DNA from: Verrucomicrobia subdivision 3 bacterium UBA693
GTDB taxonomy: Bacteria > Verrucomicrobiota > Verrucomicrobiia > Limisphaerales > UBA8199
NCBI GenBank assembly: GCA_002298785.1
Contig: DBMR01000046.1
Location: forward strand, 124,001 to 188,000
DNA length: 64,000 bases
Direction: 5' to 3'
Shown: positions 1 to 8,875 of the stretch, piece after piece
Layout of the letters: each line of letters begins with the position of its first letter
How positions within the stretch are numbered: the first letter of the stretch is position 1
Made by a program: the position numbers and the translations under genes
The notes under the pieces: model-generated
Database searches by the model: none
Seen by the model: only the letters and a program-made list of their open reading frames with translations
Told to the model about the DNA's origin: nothing

Positions 1-1
1 C

Positions 2-367
2 GCCCCGAAATCACCCCCGCTTACCAGTCTGGCCGTTCGCGAGGATGGACATGAGGTTTGGCTGGATCTGGACGAAATCTGCTGGATCGAGAGCCACGCC
101 GGACACCTCACCATCCGTGCTGGTGCCCGGTCTTATAAGTTTTCAGAAACTCTCGAGCAACTGCACGCGAAGTTACCCGCCCGGGGGTTCTTCCTCGCCA
201 GCCCCGGCCTGCTGCTCAACCTGGACCAGGTCCGGGAATTGCGCGTGGACGCCGATACCGGGCCGGTGGCGATCTTCCAGGATGGCGCCCGGCAATCGAT
301 CCCGCCGCAAAGCCTTCACCTGCTGCCTTTGCTGGTGAATGCCGTGGTGCCGGAATTCGAGCCCTGA
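2..367 (+). CDS. LytTR-type DNA-binding protein, C-terminal part (5' truncated by window edge)
   Basis: An open frame runs from base 2 to the TGA at 365-367 (121 codons, no start inside the window). The translation carries the usual LytTR layout: a strand rich in charged residues (VWLDLDEICWIES), then HLTIRAGARSYKF, then a helix with ETLEQLHAKLP, and a strand SPGLLLNLDQVREL that matches the family's conserved RSYLVNLDKI-like segment. LytTR domains bind DNA as the output part of response regulators (LytR/AlgR family), so this is most likely the end of a two-component regulator whose receiver domain lies upstream of the window. The family call rests on motif recognition by eye. About 175 bases with no gene follow before the convergent GloVer-repeat gene. 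Confidence 0.7.
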   Translation, partial: APKSPPLTSLAVREDGHEVWLDLDEICWIESHAGHLTIRAGARSYKFSETLEQLHAKLPARGFFLASPGLLLNLDQVRELRVDADTGPVAIFQDGARQSIPPQSLHLLPLLVNAVVPEFEP

Positions 368-542
368 GCGTCGCCTTGGTCTTATCGCCACCTGGAAGCG
401 GAGGTTTCAACGAGATCGCATTAAAGCGCCAGTTTTCCAAGGTGGAGGTTACGTATTATCCGGCCTGGCGATTTGCAGATCGATTGGGTGATCCGAGCCT
501 TTCGGGTCAGCACTCCGCCAGGTGGTAGTGTTCCACCCCCAT

Positions 543-2396
543 TTAAGGGACAGGCACGATGCGGTAAAGTCGAGAGGGTTGTCCCAGGACCGTGGTGTCG
601 AAATAAAGCTGTGTGGAGTTGGTCAAAGTTAAGGTCGCCAGGGATGACCAGGCATCAACGGGACCAATCGCGTTGATAAAGTCCAGGCGCAGTTTATTGC
701 CGGGCTGACCGGACAGGGTGATCGCCGGGACATAATCCAGATCAAGTGCCGGAGGAGGGGCCCCCGGCGTCGCGTGCCATGCCCGGTAGTAACGCGCAGC
801 AGGCAGCGGCGAACTCAAGTCGAAATACTCTGCCGCCCCGGTGGCCAGCGTGAGCGTGTCCATAGATGTCCATTTGGTCCCGGAGCAACCGCCCTCAGCA
901 CACTCCAGTTGCAGGGTGGTTCCGGGATCAGCGGTCAAGGTCAAGAACGGGACGGGACGACGTTCCACCACCGGGATAACGTTGACGACAGCCGGAGTGC
1001 TGGTAACCGCGCCGAAGTAATTGGTTACCACCACGGTATAAACGCCCGTATTGGAAGTCTGAACGCTGGCGATCCTGTAAACAGGATCGGAAGTCCCGCC
1101 GCCGATCGCCTGGGTGCCATTGAAAAGCCAACGATAAGAGGGCGGCGCGCAGGAATCCACGTGCACGTTCAGCACCAAGGCCGAACCGATTTCAAGGGTG
1201 CAACTGCGCGGCTCCTGAGTAATCGTTGGAGGACTGGCGGTAAGCTTAAACATCACGCCGGCATTATTCGCACCGCCATAGCGGCAGGTGCCATAGAAAC
1301 CATCCCCGCCGGCGACCATCGCGGCGACCGGGCCGGTACCGATGGACCCGGACAAATTGGTTATCACGGTGTAGTCGCTGCCGTCCATATTGATGCGATA
1401 CAAGGTGCCCTCGTTGGCGGGGCCGCCACCGCAAGTGCTGCCGATCAGGGTCTGGCCGGATATCACCAGACCGCCGTAAGGCATGCCGAGAGCAGGAAAG
1501 TTCCGCAAGGAGGCAAACCCGGTACCGTCAGTATTCAGCCGGAAAACCGTGCCCCAGTCGGAAGCGCCCCCATGAATCGTCGTGCCGTACAGCGTGTTCC
1601 CAGAGCGCAACAGATTGCCGATGGGCATCCGGCCGTCAGCCCCGGTAAAGGTCTTCAGAATAGTGTAGCCGCTGCCGTCCATGTTGACTCTGAAAACCGT
1701 GCCCAAGCCGATGCTCCAATCGCTGGTGGTACCATACAGGACGGTTCCTGAAATCACCAGGGTGCCGCAGGGACAGTTTCCATCGGCGCTGCCATAGCTA
1801 TGCAGCAAACGGAAACCCGTTCCATCCGTGTTGATGCGGTAAACGGTGCCTTGCGCGTAAGGCTGGTTGGTGCCTCCGGCGTAGGTCGTTCCAAATAAGG
1901 TGTCGCCCGAGAGGGCCACGCCGCCTCGCGGCTGGTTACCGTCGAACCCGCCGAAATACTTCAAGACGGCAAACTCGCTTCCATCCAGCCTCAGGCGGAA
2001 GAGGGTGCCGGCCTCGTTCGTGCTGCCTCCCCAAGAGGTCGTTCCGTAGATCCAGTCGCCGGACACCAGCAAATCCCCCATCGGAAAAGCGCCATCCGCA
2101 TAATTCAAAGACCTCACCACGCTAAAGCCGGTGCCGTCCAGTTCCATTCGGAACACCGTTCCGTAGCCATAAGTCCCACCCTTTTCCGTCGTTCCGAAAA
2201 GCGTCGTGCCGGAAACCGTCAAACCGCTCCAGACGTTTTTTCCGCCCGGGCCGCCGTCGAAATGGTGCAACACCGCATACGTCCGTGCGTGTGCCGCAAA
2301 CGGGGTCACCGCCGTTAAGAGAAGCGCCAGGAGGAAGGCGCGAGGAAGAACGTCCGTTGCCGCCAGGTGCCTCCCGGTTTGCGGGGTCGTGATCAT
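543..2396 (-). CDS. Secreted GloVer (choice-of-anchor tandem) repeat protein with Ig-like and C-terminal modules
   Basis: The start is set at 2396 because GGAGG lies 6 bases upstream and a signal peptide follows (MITTPQTGRH, then a hydrophobic run ending in AAHA); the frame stays open for 74 more codons upstream, but those residues look non-coding. Residues about 40-385 hold seven repeats of about 50 residues, each with a core such as LFGTTEKGG...GTVFRM, LYGTTIHGG...GTVFRL or LIGSTCGGG...GTLYRI. This is the Gloeobacter/Verrucomicrobium repeat (TIGR03803-type). An Ig-like domain follows at about 392-478, then two tandem copies of a 60-70 residue module ending in YYRAW and LYRIVPVP. The repeats resemble beta-propeller blades. 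The function is unknown; a surface or exported structural or binding role is likely. It converges with the LytTR gene. Confidence 0.85.
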   Translation of the reverse strand: MITTPQTGRHLAATDVLPRAFLLALLLTAVTPFAAHARTYAVLHHFDGGPGGKNVWSGLTVSGTTLFGTTEKGGTYGYGTVFRMELDGTGFSVVRSLNYADGAFPMGDLLVSGDWIYGTTSWGGSTNEAGTLFRLRLDGSEFAVLKYFGGFDGNQPRGGVALSGDTLFGTTYAGGTNQPYAQGTVYRINTDGTGFRLLHSYGSADGNCPCGTLVISGTVLYGTTSDWSIGLGTVFRVNMDGSGYTILKTFTGADGRMPIGNLLRSGNTLYGTTIHGGASDWGTVFRLNTDGTGFASLRNFPALGMPYGGLVISGQTLIGSTCGGGPANEGTLYRINMDGSDYTVITNLSGSIGTGPVAAMVAGGDGFYGTCRYGGANNAGVMFKLTASPPTITQEPRSCTLEIGSALVLNVHVDSCAPPSYRWLFNGTQAIGGGTSDPVYRIASVQTSNTGVYTVVVTNYFGAVTSTPAVVNVIPVVERRPVPFLTLTADPGTTLQLECAEGGCSGTKWTSMDTLTLATGAAEYFDLSSPLPAARYYRAWHATPGAPPPALDLDYVPAITLSGQPGNKLRLDFINAIGPVDAWSSLATLTLTNSTQLYFDTTVLGQPSRLYRIVPVP

Positions 2397-2689
2397 ACAA
2401 ATCCTCCAGGTTATTGACCGCGCGGCTCCTGCCGTCCGGGGGGCGGGTTCCTCGAGGAAAAGACGTGGTGTCTCGCGAATCCGACCTGAGCCGGCCAGGG
2501 CCGATTTCCGGCGGTCTGAAATTGATATCTTGAAATTATCATCGATCATGCCAGCCAAGAAGTCCAGTAGCAAATAATGTGAACTCATGGATCGGCAGCA
2601 GGAGTGCGAAGCGTTCATGCATTTTCCGGGTTTGCTCCATTTGCCCTTGAGCGGTGCCGCAGCATGAGCGACATTGACGGCGCAATTAG

Positions 2690-4696
2690 ATGGAATTACG
2701 AGGAGCAGCGCGTGATAAGGGCCAAGACAACATGATCCAGCAAGGCCATCAAGCGGCCGGGCGGAAACAGGGAACGAGGTGGGCCTGGGTGCCGGTGGCC
2801 CTGTTTGCGGCGACCGTGGCAGCGCTTTCGCAGGCGAACCTGACCGGGACCTACCCGGCGCCAGGGCTTTTGCTCGCGCTGAATATCGTCTTCATCACCT
2901 CGACCTCCTTTTTTGTCGCCTACTGGTCGGCGCGCAGCTTCCTGTCCACAGGCCGCCTGGCGTTGTTGTTGTTCGGGGCGGGGTTGTTTCTGCTTGGGGC
3001 GGCGAGCGCGACCAGCGGCGCCGTGATGCAGCGGGACCGCAACCTGGCGATTACAATTTACAACGGTTGCCTGCTGGTGACGGCGTTTTGTCAGTTGGCC
3101 GGGGCGTTGACCGTGGCGAACGGATTCAAGTGCGCTCGGCCCAAATGGTGGCTCGCAGCGGGTTGCGCCGGGGTTATTTTGACGCTGTCCTTTTTCGCCC
3201 TTGCCGAGACCAGAGATTGGCTGCCTCATTTCTTTGTGCCGGGGCAGGGCGGGACACCGGTGCGCTCGATGGTGCTGGGCGTTGCCGGGTTTATGCTGCT
3301 CTGGACGGCGGCGATTATGGCCTGGGGGTATTACCGGACACGCTCGGGCTTCCTGTATTACCACGCCCTGGGGCTGGCCTTGCTGGTGATCGGGCTGATG
3401 GCGGTGGCGCTGACTCCGTTGACCGATACCGCCCTGAACTGGACCGGGCGCGTGGCGCAAAACGTGGCCGGCGTTTACCTGGCGATCGGCGCCGTGCTGT
3501 CCCTGCGGGAAAGTCGCGAGTGGGGTCTACCCTTGGCGCAAGCCCTGGCTCAGGCGCGCCACCGCTATGACCTGCTCTTTGACGCCAGCAGCGACGGTCT
3601 CGTCATCCATGGGTTCGAGGAGGGTTCCGGCGGCGTGCTGGGGAATTTCGAGCGGGCCAACGCAAAGATCTGCACCATGCTCGGCTATACCGAGGAGGAG
3701 TTGCTGCGATTGAGCCCGGTCGACATTCAACTCCCCGCCGATCTGCCGGAGGTCGGTACCGAATTGCGAAGGTTGCGGGCCCACGGCGACTTGCTGTTTG
3801 AAAAGCAGCTCCGGCGAAAAGACGGATCCTGTTTCCCGACTGAGATTCACGCCAAGGTGTTCGAGGAATGGGGCCGGCCAATGGTGCTCGCGATCATCCG
3901 CGACATCACCCAGCGCAAGCGGCAGGAGGAGGCGCTCGAAGAAGCGGTGCGGGCGCGCACGCGTGAACTGAGCGAGACCAACGAGCAGCTCAATTCTTTT
4001 TGTTATTCAATTGCCCACGACCTCAAGGCCCCGCTGCGCGCTCAAATCGGCTACGCCGGCATCCTCGAGGAAGAATTTGGCGCGGTGCTGGGAGACGCCG
4101 GCCGGGGTTACGCCCGCCGCATTGCCCAGGCCGCGCAACGGCAACATCAACTCGTGGAAGACCTACTTTCACACATGAGCCTGGTCCGGGCCGAACTCCC
4201 CCTCGAGACCGTCAATCTCTCCGCCCTGGTCGACCAGGTCCGCACGGATCTCGATTTGGAAATTCACCGACGCTGCGCCGTCGTGAATTCGGAAGCAGCC
4301 AAGGGCTTTGTGCGCGCCAACCCCAGCTCGCTCCACCTCGTGGTCCATAATCTCCTCTCCAACGCCCTCAAATTCGTCCCGGCGGATCGTCCGCCCCAGG
4401 TCCGCATCTTTACCGAGCCTTGTGAAGGCGCGCTGCGGCTGTGGGTCGAGGATAACGGCATTGGCATCGCCGCTGAACACCTGCCGAAACTATTCCAGGT
4501 GTTCCAGCGGCTGCATAGCACCCAGTCCTATCCCGGCACCGGCATCGGGTTGGCCATTGTGCGCAAAGCGGCGGAACGCATGGGAGGACGCGCCGGCGTC
4601 GAATCCTCCCTGGGGCAGGGCAGCCGGTTCTGGGTTGATCTTCCCCTGGCGAAGAATGATGGTGCCGACCCCTCACTCCCCGCCGCCAAGCAGTGA
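2690..4696 (+). CDS. Membrane PAS sensor histidine kinase
   Basis: This 668-residue protein has an N-terminal membrane block (about residues 30-275, seven or eight hydrophobic helices), a PAS domain (about 290-415), a short coiled linker with the typical ITQRKRQEEALEE sequence, a HisKA dimerisation helix with the phospho-acceptor His in CYSIAHDLKAPLRA (about residue 442), and a HATPase_c domain with the N box HNLLSNALKF, G1 box DNGIGIA and G2 box GTGIGLAIV. It should autophosphorylate and pass phosphate to a separate regulator; no receiver domain is fused and no regulator is adjacent. ATG at 2732 (MIQQGHQ) is an equally plausible start because AAGG sits about 10 bases before it, whereas 2690 has no visible ribosome-binding site. 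The signal sensed by the membrane block cannot be read from sequence. Confidence 0.9.
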   Translation: MELRGAARDKGQDNMIQQGHQAAGRKQGTRWAWVPVALFAATVAALSQANLTGTYPAPGLLLALNIVFITSTSFFVAYWSARSFLSTGRLALLLFGAGLFLLGAASATSGAVMQRDRNLAITIYNGCLLVTAFCQLAGALTVANGFKCARPKWWLAAGCAGVILTLSFFALAETRDWLPHFFVPGQGGTPVRSMVLGVAGFMLLWTAAIMAWGYYRTRSGFLYYHALGLALLVIGLMAVALTPLTDTALNWTGRVAQNVAGVYLAIGAVLSLRESREWGLPLAQALAQARHRYDLLFDASSDGLVIHGFEEGSGGVLGNFERANAKICTMLGYTEEELLRLSPVDIQLPADLPEVGTELRRLRAHGDLLFEKQLRRKDGSCFPTEIHAKVFEEWGRPMVLAIIRDITQRKRQEEALEEAVRARTRELSETNEQLNSFCYSIAHDLKAPLRAQIGYAGILEEEFGAVLGDAGRGYARRIAQAAQRQHQLVEDLLSHMSLVRAELPLETVNLSALVDQVRTDLDLEIHRRCAVVNSEAAKGFVRANPSSLHLVVHNLLSNALKFVPADRPPQVRIFTEPCEGALRLWVEDNGIGIAAEHLPKLFQVFQRLHSTQSYPGTGIGLAIVRKAAERMGGRAGVESSLGQGSRFWVDLPLAKNDGADPSLPAAKQ

Positions 4697-4724
4697 CCGG
4701 CCGGCCACCGCGGTCGGTGAGCAT

Positions 4725-4760
4725 AAAAAAAACCGTCCGGTAGAGTGCCACCGAACGGTT
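4725..4760 (-). terminator. Rho-independent terminator for the 4780-5450 gene pair
   Basis: On the minus strand AACCGTTCGGT pairs with ACCGGACGGTT (one mismatch) across a short loop, followed directly by eight T residues (the A-run at 4725-4732 on the plus strand). It sits 20 bases beyond the stop codon of the minus-strand gene ending at 4780, and just after the stop of the plus-strand kinase. Confidence 0.85.
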
Positions 4761-4779
4761 TGAAAAGCAGTTGACCCCG

Positions 4780-5157
4780 CTACTTTTTAACCGCGCCCGC
4801 CGGTTGGTTCGTGGGCGGACGATACTGGTTGAGCTGGTATTTGGTCATGATCGGGGCGAAATCCGGGTGGGTTTTTCCGTAATCGACAACCTTCCGGAGG
4901 AACTCATCGATGGCGGGGCCGCCCTTGGAAGTATACTCGTTGATTGCCGGCAACGCGGTCTGCGAGATCGTATTGAGGTCCGCTTTGGAGCTGCGGAATT
5001 GGCGCCAGAAATAAATATTCAGCGTGCCGCTGACGACAATCAGCAGAATGAGCATGGTGTTGACCAAGCTGCGCAGGGAATCGATCTGCGCCTGCAGATC
5101 ACCGGCACCGGGTTGGCTGGCGGGAGCGGAATTCAACGGAAGTTCGTTATTGTCCAT
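4780..5157 (-). CDS. Small membrane protein, paralogue of the gene just upstream
   Basis: This protein of about 125 residues has one transmembrane helix (about residues 30-50, LVNTMLILLIVVSGTLNIYF) followed by a short motif RQFRSSKADL and a C-terminal region ending in a Pro-rich, Lys-rich tail. It resembles the product of 5163-5450: both have a single helix, then W/M-x-x-x-x-x-RQFRS, then a helix with a conserved I(D/A)PI segment and a Pro/Ala/Lys tail. No family is recognised. ATG 5157 is preferred; a GTG at 5166 overlapping the upstream TGA by four bases is possible and would add three residues. The terminator at 4725-4760 closes the unit. Confidence 0.8.
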   Translation of the reverse strand: MDNNELPLNSAPASQPGAGDLQAQIDSLRSLVNTMLILLIVVSGTLNIYFWRQFRSSKADLNTISQTALPAINEYTSKGGPAIDEFLRKVVDYGKTHPDFAPIMTKYQLNQYRPPTNQPAGAVKK

Positions 5158-5162
5158 AAAAG

Positions 5163-5450
5163 TCACTTGGTCGCAGGTTTAGTCGCCGCCGGGGCCGGTT
5201 GGCCGGCTTTGGGTTTGGCCCCAATGGACTCCAGGATGGGGTCGATGGCCGAATTGCGCTTCGAGTATTCCATGATATCACCGACCAGCGCCTGAGTAAG
5301 CTGTCCGCGTTGGTTGATGAAGGCCATTTGGTTGTTGAGCGATCGAAATTGCCGGGCGTTGTTAATATACATCCAACAGAGGGCCATCGATGCCAGGGCG
5401 CTCACTGCCAGCACGGCCAATAACAGATTATGCAATGGACTTTTGGTCAT
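5163..5450 (-). CDS. Small membrane protein, first gene of a paralogous pair
   Basis: This 95-residue protein has one N-terminal transmembrane helix (about residues 8-30), then NNARQFRSLNNQM, a helix carrying the sequence AIDPILESIGAKP and an Ala/Pro/Lys-rich tail. It is the first gene of a two-gene minus-strand unit with its probable paralogue at 4780-5157; the genes touch, which suggests co-translation. A promoter-like sequence lies 22-49 bases upstream. The topology is a membrane-anchored short domain, but the side of the membrane and the function cannot be assigned. No family recognised. Confidence 0.8.
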   Translation of the reverse strand: MTKSPLHNLLLAVLAVSALASMALCWMYINNARQFRSLNNQMAFINQRGQLTQALVGDIMEYSKRNSAIDPILESIGAKPKAGQPAPAATKPATK

Positions 5451-5471
5451 AAAAATCGTTTGATCGGAAAC

Positions 5472-5499
5472 ATTACAAAATCATCGAGTGGACTGTCCA
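5472..5499 (-). promoter_or_regulatory. Predicted sigma-70-type promoter of the small membrane protein pair
   Basis: Reading the minus strand, TGGACA (5499-5494, five of six to TTGACA) is followed by a 16-base spacer and TGTAAT (5477-5472, five of six to TATAAT). Transcription would begin about 15 bases before the ATG at 5450. Prediction by eye only. Confidence 0.4.
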
Positions 5500-5633
5500 C
5501 CGCCATTTTCCGTCCCTTTATCGGCTTTAGCCGTCGCTCGGACTGGCGAAAATTCGCCACCGGGAGCGCCTGGAGTCTGCGCCTTGGGCGCATCCCTTAA
5601 CCTCCCCCCAACCATGATCCGCGCTTGAATCCC

Positions 5634-8600
5634 ATGAACCCACTTAATATTCGCTACCAGCCCGCCACGAACGCCACTGAAAGTCCCTCAACCGGCACCA
5701 CTGGCCTCGGGCGCCGGGATTTTCTTAAAACTCTCGGGGCCGGCTTCGGCGTGCTGGCGGTGCACCCGTGGCAGGCCATGGCTGGTCCGTTTACCCGTGC
5801 GGACTTTCAAAAGCTGGTGCCGGAGGACAAGAAGCTGCAGCCGGAGTGGCTCGCCTCCCTCACGGCACGGGGACAGCGGGCGGTTTACCGGGGCAGCGAG
5901 CTCGAGAAGATCGGCATGCCGATTGGCGGCCTCTGTGCCGGGCAGGTTTATTTCGGCGGAGACGGCCGCCTGTGGCATTGGGACATTTTCAATCGCCGGA
6001 TCGGCACGGGAGCGGAGCATTATGCCAAACCGCTGGCGCCCACTTCGCCGCTGCGCCAGGGGTTCGCTCTGCGCGTGCTCGGCGCCGCACCCCAACGGCG
6101 CACCCTGGATCGCGACGGTTGGCGGGATATTTCGTTCAATGGAGAATACCCGATCGGAACGGTCGAATACCGGGATGCGGACAGTCCGGTGAGCGCGCGG
6201 CTTGAAGCCTTTTCACCCTTCATCCCGCTGCAAGTCGAGGACTCGAGCTTACCCCTCACAGCCATGGTTTTCACCGTCAAAAACACGAGTGGTCGAGCGG
6301 TGGAAGCGGAATTGGCGGGCTGGCTGGAAAACGCGGTTTGTCTGCACAGCGCCGAATTGCGCGACGGCTCCCGTCGCAACACCGTGCACCGAACGACCGG
6401 TCTCCTCGCGGTTACGTCTTCAGCCGCGGAAAAAGACCCAGCCTCCCGGACCCCGCGGCCGGATATCGTTTTCGAGAATTTCGAAGGGGAGACCTACGGC
6501 CGCTGGACCACGACAGGGGATGCCTTCGGGACCGGGCCGGTGGAGATTGCCAGAATCCAAAACTACCAGGGAGACGTGAAAGGCGTGGGCAAGCGGGTGG
6601 TGAATTCCCATTCCTCCAGCCCCGGTAGCACCGTGGAAAGCCGCGACGCCGCCAAAGGCACGCTCACCAGCCCGCCTTTCGAGATCGAGCGCGATTTCAT
6701 CGCCTTCCGCATCGGCGGCGGCGCCCACGCCCAACGCACCTGCATGAATCTGTTGGTGGATGGCAAAGTAGTCCGCACCGCGACCGGTCAAAATGCGAAT
6801 AACATGCACCAGGCCAGTTGGAATGTGCGCCGCTGGCAGGGGCGAAAAGCCACCCTCGAGATCGTGGACCAGGAATCCGGTCCGTGGGGAAATATCGGCA
6901 TTGACGAAATCGTCTTTACCGACCAGCCGGAAAAGCCGCTGAGCCCCATCGCGGATGAACCCGATTTCGGCAGTTTCGCCCTCGCCCTGATCGAGCCGCG
7001 CCCGGATGACTTCGCCGTGCCGGGCTTGAATCCAGAGTCGCCCGCGGAGTCGGTTTTCGCCCACGCGCAGCCCGATGAGAAGCCCGCCGAACGTCCGTTT
7101 ACAGAGCCGCTGATCGGGGGCGTGGGCCGGAAATTCCGCCTGGCGCCGGGAGCCGAGGAGACGGCGGTGTTTCTGGTGTGCTGGCATCTGCCCAAGGTGA
7201 AGATGGACAAATTGCCGCCCGGACGCCATTACGGCACGCGGTTCGCCGACGCCCTGGCGGTGGTGGACTATGTGCGCCAACACTGGGCGCGCTTGAGCGG
7301 ACAAACCCGCTTGTGGCACGACACCTGGTATGACTCCAGCCTGCCTTACTGGTTCCTCGACCGCACCTTCCTCAACACTTCCATCCTGGCGACGTCCACC
7401 TGCTTCCGGTTTGCCGACGGGCGCTTTTACGGCTGGGAAGGCGTCGGATGCTGCGAAGGCACTTGTGGTCACGTCTGGCAATACGCGCACGCCATGGCGC
7501 GCCTCTTCCCCGAATTGGAACGTATCACCCGGGAAAAGGTGGACTTCGGACTGGCTCTGCAACCCGACGGCGCCATCCATTTTCGCGGCGAGTTCAACGA
7601 TATCCCAGCCATCGACGCACAGGCCGGCACGATCCTCCGCGCATTGCGCGAACATCAGCATTCCGCCGATGACGCCTTTCTCAAACGCAACTGGCCCGCG
7701 ATCAAGCGCGCCGTCGAATGGCTGATCGCCAAGGATGGAAATAGCGACGGCCTGATCGAAGGCAATCAACACAACACCCTGGACACGGATTGGTTCGGTC
7801 CGGTCGCGTGGCTTAGCGGACTTTACCTGGCCGCGCTGGCCGGCGCGATTGCCATGGCTGAGGAATTGGGTGACACCGAATTCGTGCAGCGTTGCCGCGG
7901 AATTCTGGATGTGGGACGGAAGAACATCACCGCACAGTTGTTCGAGGACGGTTATTACCTCAACCGCCCGGACCCCAAACATCTGGACGCTATTAATTCC
8001 GGGACCGGATGCGAGATCGACCAGGTCTTCGGTCAAAGCTGGGCGTTCCAGGTGGGATTGCCGCGCATCTTCCCGGAGGCCGAGACCCGTTCTGCGCTAA
8101 AATCGCTTTGGCGCTACAACTTCACTCCGGACGTGGGCCCATACCGCAAGACCTACACCGCTGGGCGCTGGTATGCCATGCCGGGAGAGGCCGGTTTGCT
8201 CATGTGCGCTTTCCCGCGCTCGGACTGGGATTACGCCCAGGCCAAAGGCAAAGGGCCGGATTGGGCGGCCGGTTACTTCAATGAATGCATGAACGGCTTC
8301 GAATACCAGGCGGCGGGCCACATGATCTGGGAAGGCATGCTAACCGAGGGTCTGGCGGTCACCCGGGCGGTCCATGATCGCTACCATCCGTCCCGGCGCA
8401 ATCCGTGGAACGAGGTCGAGTGCGGGGATCATTACGCCCGGAGCATGGCCAGTTACGGCGTCTTCCTGGCCGCCTGCGGCTACGAGTACCACGGACCGCA
8501 CGGTCACCTCGGCTTCCAGCCACGCTTAAAACCGGAGCAGTTCAAGGCCGCGTTCACCACCGCGGAAGGTTGGGGCTCATTCTCGCAATCCACAAGGGAC

Positions 8601-8819
8601 AAAAAGCTGGCGCTCGAACTCCGGCTTAAATGGGGCACTTTGAAGCTCAAGACCCTGGCGGTGCAAATCCCCGCAGGCGCAACGGTCAACGCTGCAGCTA
8701 CCGTGGATGGCGTCGCCGTCGGCGTACAATCCGGGGTCGAATCGGGCCGCCTGACGATCAGCTTCGATCCGGGCCTGGCCCTCAAAACCGGGCAGACGCT
8801 GGAAGTAATCGCGGGGTAA
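5634..8819 (+). CDS. GH116 family glycoside hydrolase (beta-glucosidase/glucosylceramidase-like), Tat-exported, with an inserted module
   Basis: The 1061-residue product begins with a twin-arginine signal (GLGRRDFLKTLGAG, residues about 25-50). The GBA2-type N-terminal domain is clear (IGMPIGGLCAGQVYFGGDGR), as is the GH116 catalytic (alpha/alpha)6 domain (DGLIEGNQHNTLDTDWFGP, then SGLYLAAL). By comparison with human GBA2 from memory, the nucleophile is likely the Glu of GWEG (about residue 601) and the acid/base an Asp of TLDTDW (about 715). Residues about 275-432 are a jelly-roll-like module (FENFEGETYGRW ... GNIGIDEIVFTD) that splits the N-terminal domain; this module type is usually seen with GH32-like proteins. 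The family hydrolyses beta-glucosides, glucosylceramides or beta-xylosides. TTG 5625 is a weaker alternative start. The GH29 gene follows 56 bases later and may be co-transcribed. Confidence 0.9.
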   Translation: MNPLNIRYQPATNATESPSTGTTGLGRRDFLKTLGAGFGVLAVHPWQAMAGPFTRADFQKLVPEDKKLQPEWLASLTARGQRAVYRGSELEKIGMPIGGLCAGQVYFGGDGRLWHWDIFNRRIGTGAEHYAKPLAPTSPLRQGFALRVLGAAPQRRTLDRDGWRDISFNGEYPIGTVEYRDADSPVSARLEAFSPFIPLQVEDSSLPLTAMVFTVKNTSGRAVEAELAGWLENAVCLHSAELRDGSRRNTVHRTTGLLAVTSSAAEKDPASRTPRPDIVFENFEGETYGRWTTTGDAFGTGPVEIARIQNYQGDVKGVGKRVVNSHSSSPGSTVESRDAAKGTLTSPPFEIERDFIAFRIGGGAHAQRTCMNLLVDGKVVRTATGQNANNMHQASWNVRRWQGRKATLEIVDQESGPWGNIGIDEIVFTDQPEKPLSPIADEPDFGSFALALIEPRPDDFAVPGLNPESPAESVFAHAQPDEKPAERPFTEPLIGGVGRKFRLAPGAEETAVFLVCWHLPKVKMDKLPPGRHYGTRFADALAVVDYVRQHWARLSGQTRLWHDTWYDSSLPYWFLDRTFLNTSILATSTCFRFADGRFYGWEGVGCCEGTCGHVWQYAHAMARLFPELERITREKVDFGLALQPDGAIHFRGEFNDIPAIDAQAGTILRALREHQHSADDAFLKRNWPAIKRAVEWLIAKDGNSDGLIEGNQHNTLDTDWFGPVAWLSGLYLAALAGAIAMAEELGDTEFVQRCRGILDVGRKNITAQLFEDGYYLNRPDPKHLDAINSGTGCEIDQVFGQSWAFQVGLPRIFPEAETRSALKSLWRYNFTPDVGPYRKTYTAGRWYAMPGEAGLLMCAFPRSDWDYAQAKGKGPDWAAGYFNECMNGFEYQAAGHMIWEGMLTEGLAVTRAVHDRYHPSRRNPWNEVECGDHYARSMASYGVFLAACGYEYHGPHGHLGFQPRLKPEQFKAAFTTAEGWGSFSQSTRDKKLALELRLKWGTLKLKTLAVQIPAGATVNAAATVDGVAVGVQSGVESGRLTISFDPGLALKTGQTLEVIAG

Positions 8820-8875
8820 GAATCGCAAATCCTGTATTGGCAAATTCGCGGGGCCTGTCATGCTGCGGAGTAATT

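Noticed and set aside
774..1751. A 325-codon open frame on the plus strand
   Set aside because: It is antisense to the GloVer-repeat gene, and its translation has no domain and a composition that follows the opposite strand's codons.
6420..8036. A 538-codon frame on the minus strand
   Set aside because: It lies wholly inside the GH116 gene on the other strand; the GH116 translation has unmistakable family motifs and the antisense one has none.
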